A DNA stretch of 64,000 bases from Candidatus Rhabdochlamydia oedothoracis (GTDB taxonomy: Bacteria; Chlamydiota; Chlamydiia; Chlamydiales; Rhabdochlamydiaceae), in assembly GCF_019453995.1 (NCBI RefSeq), contig NZ_CP075587.1, positions 558,001-622,000 on the forward strand. The letters are read 5' to 3'. The translations under genes and the position numbers were made by a program. Below the pieces are notes generated by a model. That model had not been told where the DNA came from. It did not search any database and was given only the letters and a program-made list of their open reading frames with translations. How positions within the stretch are numbered: position 1 is the stretch's first letter; every line of letters begins with the position of its first letter. Shown in pieces: positions 57,595 through 64,000 of this stretch.

Positions 57595-59598
57595 CTAAAT
57601 AGTTTGCCAAGAGCTAATTTTTACTAACTGTTTGGGAATTTCAAGTAAAAAACGAGAAGGGTTAGTAGTAAGATCTTTTCCCATTTTTTTTCTCTGGCGC
57701 GCCATGCTTAAACAAAGATATTCTTTAGCGCGAGTCATGGCTACATACATTAATCTCCTTTCTTCTTCTAGGCCGGTTTCAAATAAGCTTTTTTCATGAG
57801 GGATGATATGGTCCTCTATTCCTACAAGGAAACAAGCGGTGAATTCTAACCCCTTAGCGCTATGAAATGTGATCAGGTTAACGTGATCGTCATCAGCTTT
57901 TTTTGTATGGGTGAATTCTTCTCTTTGATCGAGAAGAGCCGTAGATAAGAAGTCAGAAAGGCTAATTTCTTCTTGTTGTTTATTAAGACGTTTTTCTTCT
58001 TCATAGATGGTCATCATATCCACGCAATACATAACGTTTTCCCATCTAAAATCGCGCATTTTTTCAGATTTGGCTTCATCTGCAATGGCTTTTTTATAAT
58101 CTATGGTTTCAATAAGCCAGGTGAGGGCTTCAGGAAGAGATAGATTAGAAAATTGATCTCTAGCGGTCGTAATTAGGTTTGTAAAACAGCAAATCGCGTT
58201 AAGCGCTTTATGAGGGAGATGTTGTTTTAGTTCAGAAGAGAGAGGGGACGCTATTTGTTCTAAAAGATCCCAAAGGGAAATATCGCTCTTGCGATTAAAT
58301 TCGGTAAGTATTTTAAGCGTTTGATCAGAAATTCCTCTTCGAGGGGTATTAATAACGCGCAAAAGAGCTTCTTGATCAAGAGTATTTACAATCAGGCGTA
58401 AATAGGCAAGGAGGTCTTTAATTTCTGCTCTTTCATAAAATTCTGTTCCTCCAAACACCTGATAGGGGATTCCTCTTACCCAATTATCCTGTTTTTGCCA
58501 TACAGCTTGCATAAGAGCTAATTCAAAAGACCTTGCTAATAGATTAGAGCGATAAAGAATAGCCATTTCTTTCCAGGGAATTTTTTTGTCTCTTTTCAGT
58601 TTAATCATTCTTTGAATCACAGATTGCGCTTCTTCTAATTCTGTGGGTGCGTGAAATAGGTGTATTAGCTCTCCTTGTTCTGCATTGCTCCATAGTTGTT
58701 TATTGTGACGGTTTTGATTATGAGCAATCACAGCGTTAGCAGCTTGTAAGATAGTAGGAGTAGAGCGATAATTTTGTTCTAGTTTGATGGTGGTTTTTGA
58801 TTCAAATCCTAAGATGTTTTTAATTTCGGCACCGCGCCAACCATAAATCGATTGATCATCATCTCCCACTACACATAAATTCTGATGGCGTGCAGAAAGC
58901 AATTCAGCTAATCGGTATTGGATGGGATTAGTATCCTGGTATTCATCAATCATGATATAACGATATCTTTTTTGATAAGGCAACATTTGCATTTTATATT
59001 TTTCAAAAAGAGTAACAGAAAGAGACAAAAGTGAGTCAAAATCAACAGCATTGTATGCACATAGACACGATTCTAAGCGCGTATACAAATCCTGGCAAAA
59101 TTGATCATGCCAAGTTATAATTTCTAGATCCGTTGAATTTAATCCTTTGTTTTTAATCTGAGTAATTTTCTTTAAGGCTTCTTCTAGAGAGGGAAGCTCT
59201 CCTTCATGTTCAAGTAGATTTTTTGTTACTTGCAGAGCAATGCGACGCACTTCTTTTTCTGTATAAAGAGTAAAGTTATTGGTGTATCCCAGATGGTGAA
59301 TTTCTTTACGCAAAAGCTGCATGCAAAAGCTGTGGAAGGTGCTTAAGGTGAGTTTTTTTGCAAGTTTTACACCTACAATGCGAGCAACCCTTTCCCTCAT
59401 TTCTTGTGCAGCTTTATTGGTAAAGGTTAAACCTAAAATAGCTTCAGGTTCAATTTTAAGGGATTGGAGCAGGTAGGCAATGCGATAAGCCAATACACTT
59501 GTCTTCCCACTACCAGCACCAGCTAAGATCAGCACTCTGCCTTCAGTAGCAATAACCGCTTGTCTTTGATCTGAGTTAAGATGAGGAAATGGTGACAT
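57595..59598 (-). CDS. uvrD: ATP-dependent DNA helicase PcrA/UvrD
   Basis: An SF1 3'-5' helicase in excision repair and removal of obstacles from DNA. Met at 59598 ([15 protein letters not shown]) is preferred over the longer TTG frame to 59616. The protein of 667 aa has the Q motif LNSDQRQAV, Walker A AGAGSGKTS, motif II DEYQDTNPIQY, motif III GDDDQSIYGWRGA, motif IV LEQNYRST, and VI VAMTRAKEYL. The C-terminal Tudor-like region of PcrA is shorter. It overlaps rnpA by 23 nt. Confidence 0.92.
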   Translation of the reverse strand: MSPFPHLNSDQRQAVIATEGRVLILAGAGSGKTSVLAYRIAYLLQSLKIEPEAILGLTFTNKAAQEMRERVARIVGVKLAKKLTLSTFHSFCMQLLRKEIHHLGYTNNFTLYTEKEVRRIALQVTKNLLEHEGELPSLEEALKKITQIKNKGLNSTDLEIITWHDQFCQDLYTRLESCLCAYNAVDFDSLLSLSVTLFEKYKMQMLPYQKRYRYIMIDEYQDTNPIQYRLAELLSARHQNLCVVGDDDQSIYGWRGAEIKNILGFESKTTIKLEQNYRSTPTILQAANAVIAHNQNRHNKQLWSNAEQGELIHLFHAPTELEEAQSVIQRMIKLKRDKKIPWKEMAILYRSNLLARSFELALMQAVWQKQDNWVRGIPYQVFGGTEFYERAEIKDLLAYLRLIVNTLDQEALLRVINTPRRGISDQTLKILTEFNRKSDISLWDLLEQIASPLSSELKQHLPHKALNAICCFTNLITTARDQFSNLSLPEALTWLIETIDYKKAIADEAKSEKMRDFRWENVMYCVDMMTIYEEEKRLNKQQEEISLSDFLSTALLDQREEFTHTKKADDDHVNLITFHSAKGLEFTACFLVGIEDHIIPHEKSLFETGLEEERRLMYVAMTRAKEYLCLSMARQRKKMGKDLTTNPSRFLLEIPKQLVKISSWQTI

Positions 59599-59959
59599 TA
59601 TTATCGCTTTGTACAATTTTTTCTACAATGCGCTTTAAGTCAATTAATACGATTTGCTTGGATATAAGCCCTAAGCGAGAGCAAGGGGAGATGTTTATTT
59701 CTAATCCAATGGGTAGATGGGAGCGCATTTCACGGAAAACCTCTCTAACAACGCGTTTAAAACGATTGCGATCATGAGCTTTTCCAAACTTTTTAGAAAC
59801 AGTGATACCCAATTTGGAATCAAGGTCTTTTGAATGTTGAAAATCTACGGAAATCATTTCTCCAAAAATACGGCGATTATTTTTAGTCAAACGCTTAAAA
59901 TGAGAGCTTTTTAAAATCCGTGCTGATTTAGGAAATCGCCAAGATTTGTTACAGGGCAA
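59576..59959 (-). CDS. rnpA: Ribonuclease P protein component
   Basis: RnpA assists the RNase P RNA in removing 5' leaders of pre-tRNA. The frame is open to 60007, but the family start is near [21 protein letters not shown] 59959 gives 127 residues, ends overlapping rpmH by 11 nt, and is preferred. The RNR signature is in [17 protein letters not shown] (the basic helix), with the strand ISVDFQ and [12 protein letters not shown] before it. A longer product from an upstream start is not excluded. It follows rpmH, the usual order. Confidence 0.85.
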   Translation of the reverse strand: MPCNKSWRFPKSARILKSSHFKRLTKNNRRIFGEMISVDFQHSKDLDSKLGITVSKKFGKAHDRNRFKRVVREVFREMRSHLPIGLEINISPCSRLGLISKQIVLIDLKRIVEKIVQSDNNVTISSS

Positions 59960-60083
59960 GGCGCTTACGTCCGGCTCTTCGACGTCTGTTAATAATCTTG
60001 CGGCCATCTTTGGTTTTCATTCTTTTGCGAAAACCGCATGCGGCTCTTCTTCTCTTTTTACTAGGTTGGTATGTGCGTTTCAT
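59949..60083 (-). CDS. rpmH: 50S ribosomal protein L34
   Basis: 44 residues, [20 protein letters not shown] ... [12 protein letters not shown], the invariant L34 sequence type. A longer frame upstream to 60158 is not conserved in the family, so Met 60083 is chosen. It overlaps rnpA. Confidence 0.95.
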   Translation of the reverse strand: MKRTYQPSKKRRRAACGFRKRMKTKDGRKIINRRRRAGRKRLAL

Positions 60084-60201
60084 TTTTTCTAATTCCTTGT
60101 GGCATAAAAGATTCAAAACTTGTGTGACAATATACATAAAAGAGTGCAAATTCCTCAAGCAGAATTCTTTTTAAATAAAAGAATTTACAAAAGAATTGCG
60201 C

Positions 60202-60230
60202 TTGCAACAAATCTAACGATTGCTTATAAG
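60202..60230 (+). promoter_or_regulatory. Predicted promoter of rpmJ-rpsN
   Basis: TTGCAA (60202-60207) and TATAAG (60225-60230) with a 17-bp spacer, 37 bp before the rpmJ start. Confidence 0.5.
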
Positions 60231-60267
60231 TTTACTAGAATTTTAGTTTTTATCTCTCAGGTAAATC

Positions 60268-60405
60268 ATGAAAGTAAAAGCCTCGATTAAAGCAGACCCT
60301 TCAAAAGGGGATAAAATTGTTCGTAGATGCGGACGCATTTACGTCATTAATAAAATGGATCCTAACCGCAAGCAGCGTCAAAAAGGCCCTGCTCGCAAGA
60401 AGTAA
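60268..60405 (+). CDS. rpmJ: 50S ribosomal protein L36
   Basis: 45 residues from ATG 60268: [29 protein letters not shown] and [13 protein letters not shown]. The usual L36 zinc ligands (four Cys/His) are mostly missing: one Cys is left in RRCGR. So this is the zinc-independent (C-minus) type. It is too short to be found by length filters. The rpsN ATG follows 13 nt after its stop. Confidence 0.88.
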   Translation: MKVKASIKADPSKGDKIVRRCGRIYVINKMDPNRKQRQKGPARKK

Positions 60406-60418
60406 GAGTTATAAAGAT

Positions 60419-60724
60419 ATGGCAACAAAATCTTCAATAGCAAAGCAGAAAAAACGCGAAAAACTCGTTAGTTTAAAATGGAACAAACGTCAAGAGTTAA
60501 AAAAAATAATAGTCGACATGGATAAAAGCGATGAAGAGCGTTTAGCTGCAAAAATCGCCTTAAATAAAATGCCTCGTAATTCCTCACCTGTTCGATTGCG
60601 CAATCGTTGCCAATTTACAGGTAGAGCTCGTGGGTATTTAAGGAGATTTAAAATGTCTCGTCTTTGCTTCCGTGAAATGGCTAATTTTGGATTAATTCCA
60701 GGTTTGGTTAAGGCTAGCTGGTAA
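60419..60724 (+). CDS. rpsN: 30S ribosomal protein S14
   Basis: 101 residues from ATG 60419 ([17 protein letters not shown]). A longer open frame to 60317 overlaps rpmJ and is not real. The C-terminal [41 protein letters not shown] is the S14 signature with the rRNA-binding R-x-F-x-x-S-R. It lacks the CxxC pairs of zinc-type S14, matching the zinc-free L36 next to it. A terminator follows. Confidence 0.95.
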   Translation: MATKSSIAKQKKREKLVSLKWNKRQELKKIIVDMDKSDEERLAAKIALNKMPRNSSPVRLRNRCQFTGRARGYLRRFKMSRLCFREMANFGLIPGLVKASW

Positions 60725-60732
60725 TTTTTATA

Positions 60733-60766
60733 AACTACGCTTAAATCTTAGGCGTAGTTATTTTTA
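60733..60766 (+). terminator. Likely intrinsic terminator after rpsN
   Basis: Arms AACTACGC / GCGTAGTT (60733-60740 and 60752-60759) with an 11-nt loop, then ATTTTTAG. It overlaps the 3' end of the converging GYF_2 gene. Confidence 0.5.
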
Positions 60767-61139
60767 GTACTTCTTTAAATTTCTTCCAATTTTCTAAGTC
60801 TTCATTCCATACATAGGATTCTCCCTGTATCTTTTTATTTTTCCAGGCGATAGTTAAGGCTTGAAAGCTAATGGGTCCAAACTGCTGCCCTTTTTCATCT
60901 AGATAATACCAGAGATTTTCCCGTTGTGGCGGATCAATAGGGATTAACTCTGGTTTATGTACAGGATTTGGAATTTTAAGATTTTTTTTACGCTGAAAAA
61001 GCACCGCAATAAAGGCCAAAGCACAAAAAAGAATCCCTGCAATATACCAATTTCTTGGATTTAGCCCCTTTTTTTGTGCAAAGAGTGCTGTGATCCATCC
61101 CCAAAAAAGACTAATTGTAATATAAAATAGTAAGGTCAT
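60741..61139 (-). CDS. Membrane-anchored GYF_2 domain protein
   Basis: A 132-aa protein with two hydrophobic segments at the N-terminus (LLFYITISLFWGWITALFA and WYIAGILFCALAFIAVLF). A linker with basic residues (FQRKKNLKIPNP) and a C-terminal GYF_2 domain follow (LWYYLDEKGQQFGPISFQALTIAW, then YVWNEDLENWKKF). GYF domains bind proline-rich peptides, so it probably recruits a Pro-rich partner to the inner membrane. The GYF_2 type is frequent in Chlamydiae/Planctomycetes. It converges on rpsN. Confidence 0.75.
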   Translation of the reverse strand: MTLLFYITISLFWGWITALFAQKKGLNPRNWYIAGILFCALAFIAVLFQRKKNLKIPNPVHKPELIPIDPPQRENLWYYLDEKGQQFGPISFQALTIAWKNKKIQGESYVWNEDLENWKKFKEVLKITTPKI

Positions 61140-61291
61140 GATCCATCTAGTGGCATTTTAACTAAGAAGGATAGCGAATTGGCTAAAATATAGCAAATTC
61201 ATTAAAAAAATTAATTGAAATAAAGAAGATTAGCTGATTAATCTGCAGCTTGTTACAATGGGTTTTAAATATAAATTAAGGGTACGGCCTC

Positions 61292-61771
61292 ATGCATAAT
61301 CAATTAAAAGATATTGATAGTAAAGAATTAGATTTACCAGAAACAGTCTTTGTTCGCGATGTGGAGAGTAAAGTATTTCAATCAATTGTATGGCATTGTT
61401 TAACCAAGGTTAAAGATATAGAACCTTTGGAAGGAAATCTTTTTGACAGTCTTTTGGGTCGAGAGATCTTAGAAGGTGTAAAAGGAATCCATGTTGAGCA
61501 AGATCAAAAAAAACATTCAGTGAATATTCGAGTTGAGCTCAATATTTCCTACGGGATTTCTATTCCGGAGAAAGCTGAAGAAATTCATATGAAACTTCTA
61601 GAGGATATCACTAAATTAACCGGGCTACACGTAGGATCGATACATATTATCTTTAAAAATTTAATTATGCCTAAGTTGAAAAAAGAACAAAAATTAGAAG
61701 ATCTTTTGCAAGAGAGAGTAAAAACGGCAAAGCCAGCTGCCGATTCTGATTACTATGATGAGAGTTTTTAA
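61292..61771 (+). CDS. Asp23/Gls24 family protein
   Basis: A 159-aa protein. After an acidic start the Asp23 core runs through VKGIHVEQDQKKHSVNIRVELNISYGISIPEKAEEIHMKLLEDITKLTGLHVGSIHIIFKNL (about 65-128), the family pattern of a short beta-alpha-beta domain. Asp23 proteins in Firmicutes link the cell envelope and stress response. The chlamydial role is unknown. The next gene begins 15 bp after its stop and may be co-transcribed. Confidence 0.75.
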   Translation: MHNQLKDIDSKELDLPETVFVRDVESKVFQSIVWHCLTKVKDIEPLEGNLFDSLLGREILEGVKGIHVEQDQKKHSVNIRVELNISYGISIPEKAEEIHMKLLEDITKLTGLHVGSIHIIFKNLIMPKLKKEQKLEDLLQERVKTAKPAADSDYYDESF

Positions 61772-61786
61772 CCTAAAAGGTCTATT

Positions 61787-62179
61787 TTGTATTATGCAAT
61801 TGCTGTTTACAAAGAGATGTTTCTCTGTTTTAGTCTGAGTACTTTATTTGCTGGATTGGTCTTAGGGATTATCATTTCTCTAGGTGGATGTTACTATAGA
61901 TTCACAACAGGTAATGCAGATGTCTTTGTCCATATGTCCATTTTGCGCAATTATGTTGAATGCTATGCCCATCAAGCATTTCCTTCACAAAACCTCACAA
62001 TAAAAGTTTGCTTAAATAGATATAATGAAATTACAGTTGTCCTTGATTTGCTTAAACAGGTAGATGATACTCAAGTTTTTGAGCAAGCCGAAAAGGATTT
62101 ATCAGCTCTTTTCTCTTGTTATCTGGGACATCAAAAGCCTTTATTTCTAGAGATTACTTATTTAAGGAATTTATCATGA
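61787..62179 (+). CDS. Membrane protein of unknown function (Asp23 neighbour, 130 aa)
   Basis: Start TTG 61787 has AAAAGG 6 nt before it; ATG 61817 is the alternative. One hydrophobic segment (LCFSLSTLFAGLVLGIIISLGGC, about 12-34) would anchor it. The rest (RFTTGNADVFVHMSIL to FLEITYLRNLS) is a mixed soluble domain facing out or in. This layout (an Asp23 protein followed by a small membrane protein) resembles the AmaP-Asp23 pairs that anchor Asp23 to the membrane in Gram-positives. I infer the analogy; no homology is claimed. Its stop overlaps the next ATG (ATGA). Confidence 0.55.
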   Translation: MYYAIAVYKEMFLCFSLSTLFAGLVLGIIISLGGCYYRFTTGNADVFVHMSILRNYVECYAHQAFPSQNLTIKVCLNRYNEITVVLDLLKQVDDTQVFEQAEKDLSALFSCYLGHQKPLFLEITYLRNLS

Positions 62180-62301
62180 ATAAAGTTATGCTACATTTAG
62201 CCGTTCTTCTTTTTCCTTGTTTTATGTATTCTTTTTCTTTTCAGGATTTTGATTCTTATCAAGGCAAAGTTAGCAAACAAGAAAAGTCTTTTCAAGTTTG
62301 A
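62176..62301 (+). pseudogene. Signal-peptide protein gene interrupted by IS30
   Basis: It starts at ATG 62176 overlapping the previous stop. There is a signal (NKVMLHLAVLLFPCFMYSFS), then QDFDSYQGKVSKQEKS, at which point the IS30 end begins (62286); the frame ends at TGA 62299-62301 in the IS. After the IS, at 63373-63447, a frame reads PNLWMNLMERAQQQGICRLLSSEQA and stops, likely the 3' end of the same gene. So the gene for a short secreted protein was split. Confidence 0.55.
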
Positions 62302-63372
62302 AGTGCACAGAAGAATTAAAAAAAAGAATAGGCAGGCGATGAAAGAATCTCTATTGTAATTTTTAATAATCAAACACAAAAAGAGACCTTGCCTAAAGGC
62401 TACCATCACCTAACCTATGACCAAAGATGTCAGATTTATATTTTACAAGCTAGAGGAGATACAGCTAGCTCAATAGCAACCATTCTAAAAGTTCATCATA
62501 GCACTATTAGTAGGGAACTTAAGAGAAATAAAGGGCAACGAGGATACCGTCATCAGCAAGCTCAAGAAAAAGCATTTCTTAGAAAAAATTCTCAGCCCAA
62601 TAAAAAAATGACTCCTCAAATAGTTACCCGTATTGAAGAAAAAATCAAGTTGCAATAAAGCCCTATACAAATATCCGGATGGATTAAAAGACATGGTAAA
62701 GAACATGTTAGTCATGAGACCATCTATAATCATATCTGGTAGGAGACTGGGAACTAGATACAGTCATAGGGGCAGGACATAAAGGCGTAATTGTATCAAT
62801 GGTAGAAAGAACTTCCAAGCTAAATTAAGCTCGCCAAAGTTTCTCATAAAACTGCAGAGGAAGTAAGTCAAGCGTTAATTGAACAACTTAAACCTATCAA
62901 AGATTTTGTACACACATTAACAGCAGATAACGGAAAAGAATTTGCCTATCACCAAATGGTTAGTTTCGAGCTAGAGACAGACTTCTAATTTGCAACGCCC
63001 TACCATTCTTGGGAAAGAGGCTTAAATGAGCATACAAACGGACTAGTTAGGCAATATTTTCCTAAAACACAAAGCTTTTTAGATACGACTTCCAAGGATA
63101 TGGAAAGGGTGGAAACTTATACTAAATAGATTTCTTGCATAACCCCTTATTTTAAAGCTTTCATTTATAGATTCCTAATCTTAACAAAAGCATTTCCAGC
63201 TATATCGCTCAAACAATCATATCTCCTGGATTAAAATACTTTAAAATTTTAGATTGCTTATTGGTTATGCAAGAGATCTATTATCTACAAACATGCTATG
63301 CTCGGGTGCACAATAGATGTTTTTTCAAGTATTTATACGTTCTTTTTTGTACACTTCGAGGTTAGAAGGGCC
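62286..63372 (+). pseudogene. IS30 copy, decayed and containing a captured 151-bp segment
   Basis: Left end CTTTTCAAGTTTGAAGTGCAC at 62286, right end GTACACTTCGAGGTTAGAAGG to about 63372. The transposase frame starts well (62389-62658) but has a stop (KLQ then TAA) and an internal deletion near 62740 between HIW and GDWELDTVIG. At about 63120-63285 the IS30 sequence is replaced by a segment equal to 1021-1097 plus 2021-2247 (63127-63277). The IS is not functional. Confidence 0.85.
63127..63277. repeat. Empty-site copy of the segment at 1021-2247
   Basis: It is colinear with 1021-1097 and 2021-2247, without the IS5 (only a single AT at the site, CAGCTATATCGC) and with one TTGCTTA unit instead of 23. 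It lies inside the decayed IS30. Confidence 0.9.
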
Positions 63373-63456
63373 TAATCTTTGGATGAATTTAATGGAGCGA
63401 GCTCAGCAACAAGGAATTTGCCGTCTTTTATCAAGCGAGCAAGCATAAAATCATTA

Positions 63457-63563
63457 TATAGTGGTTCCGATTCAATCGCATAGAAAAATATAGGATTAAC
63501 GACAAGTTTCAAGTCGTTGACTTGAACCCCATTAAGCTAGCTGTTTGAATTGGCACTACTATA
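63457..63563. mobile_element. IS630-A-derived miniature element, 107 bp
   Basis: Ends TATAGTGGTTCCGATTC and TTGAATTGGCACTACTATA are those of IS630-A, with TA at the junctions. The interior contains AAGTTTCAAGTCG and CGACTTGAA, an inner inverted repeat. It has no coding capacity. It is just downstream of uvrC. Confidence 0.88.
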
Positions 63564-63570
63564 GACTAAT

Positions 63571-64000
63571 TTAACTTAATCCCTTTTGTAAGGCATTTAC
63601 ATCAGATTGGGTAATCCCTTTAATTTGCAGAAGATCTTGGATAGAGGCTTTTTTGATTCTTTCTATACTGCCAAAATGGGTAAGAAGTCGTTTTTTTTTG
63701 ATAGGGCCAATGCCAGGGATGTTATCTAATGCACTAGAAATGAGTCTTTTCTTGCGTCTCTTTTGATGAAAGGTAATTGTCTTACGGTGACTCTCATCAC
63801 GGATTTTTTGTAAGAGCTGTAACAAAAAGGATCGGGGGTTGAGTAATATGGGGTCGTGAATATAAGGAAGATAGACTTTTTCTTGACTCATGCCTTTATC
63901 ATGACGAGAGGCTTCTTTAGCTAGTGCGATTAGATCTATGGAAGCTATGTCGAGTTTCTTAAACACTTCAAGTGCTATGGTTAAGTGTCCTTTCCCTCCA
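63571..64000 (-). CDS. uvrC: UvrABC system protein C, C-terminal part (5' end outside window)
   Basis: UvrC makes both incisions in nucleotide excision repair. The visible 142 residues start with GGKGHLTIALEVFKKLD, the end of the RNase H-like (5' incision) domain. The stretch then continues through IHDPILLNPRSFLLQLLQKIRDESHR. It ends in a helix-hairpin-helix pair (SALDNIPGIGPIKKKRLLTHFGSIERIKKASIQDLLQIKGITQSDVNAL), the C-terminal DNA-binding domain. The stop is at 63571, close after the miniature element, with no sign of damage. Confidence 0.9.
   Translation of the reverse strand, partial: GGKGHLTIALEVFKKLDIASIDLIALAKEASRHDKGMSQEKVYLPYIHDPILLNPRSFLLQLLQKIRDESHRKTITFHQKRRKKRLISSALDNIPGIGPIKKKRLLTHFGSIERIKKASIQDLLQIKGITQSDVNALQKGLS

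Noticed and set aside
59949-60230. oriC near rpmH-rnpA
   Set aside because: This gene pair is next to the origin in many bacteria, but no dnaA, parAB or DnaA-box cluster is seen here, and the neighbouring rpmJ-rpsN and uvrD are not origin genes.

Overview
The window is AT-rich bacterial chromosome that looks like a member of the phylum Chlamydiota, most likely an environmental (amoeba- or arthropod-associated) lineage rather than a human Chlamydia. The inference rests on gene content and order. There is a run ptr (M16 protease) - plsB - rng - plsX - rpmF - yceD, then lpxB - hydrolase - pcnB, as I remember it from chlamydial genomes. There is also a stand-alone SWIB protein, a cysteine-rich beta-barrel outer membrane protein with a lipobox, and many small unrecognised proteins with the look of effectors. 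The very high load of insertion sequences (IS) would fit a Rhabdochlamydia-like genome, but I cannot prove the genus from sequence alone.

Layout. 1-2490 is an IS graveyard (IS30, IS5-type, IS982-like, an intact-looking IS5/IS427-group element) that ends in a 23-copy heptanucleotide tandem repeat and a gene fragment. 2502-11829 is housekeeping plus an unusual cluster: MFS transporter, recO, tRNA-Arg, a Fic protein, then a tightly overlapping + strand run of ribosome hibernation factor, HsdR_N-like nuclease domain protein, two DUF115/MptE-like proteins around a MORN_2 protein, and an M15-type lipoprotein peptidase. 11834-18190 holds a 157-bp inverted-repeat element, a decayed ISAs1, two large unrecognised proteins (521 and 502 aa), a second identical IS5 copy and more remnants. 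18220-24940 is conserved: HAD phosphatase, OppA, truA, ispD, SWIB, UDP-sugar pyrophosphorylase. 25029-27527 has two small membrane proteins and a broken IS. 27727-35528 carries prfB (with its programmed +1 frameshift), two GNATs, yebC, an outer membrane protein, a TVP38-like membrane protein and the M16 protease.

35759-44334 is an island of mobile DNA inserted between ptr and plsB. It has an IS630 nested inside an identical IS630, a leucine-rich-repeat protein with an IS630 inserted at its stop codon, an IS481 remnant riddled with miniature inverted-repeat elements, another ISAs1 and a complete IS30. Just past it is an unrecognised 357-aa protein. 45523-54536 is conserved lipid, RNA and envelope metabolism. 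54606-57544 is a second graveyard with two small unrecognised ORFs. 57595-62179 is conserved (pcrA/uvrD, rnpA, rpmH, rpmJ, rpsN, GYF_2, Asp23). The end of the window has a secreted-protein gene broken by IS30 and the 3' part of uvrC.

The most informative material is the mobile DNA. I recognise three families of TA-flanked miniature elements, two of them multi-copy. Filled and empty versions of one target site prove a 2-bp target duplication. The paralogous locus pair carries 23 versus 1 copies of a 7-bp unit. No complete new defence or secretion system is demonstrated. The best candidates for undescribed biology are the DUF115-MORN_2-DUF115 cluster, the adjacent 521/502-aa pair, and the Ser/Asn-rich protein with its membrane partner at 55855-56613.
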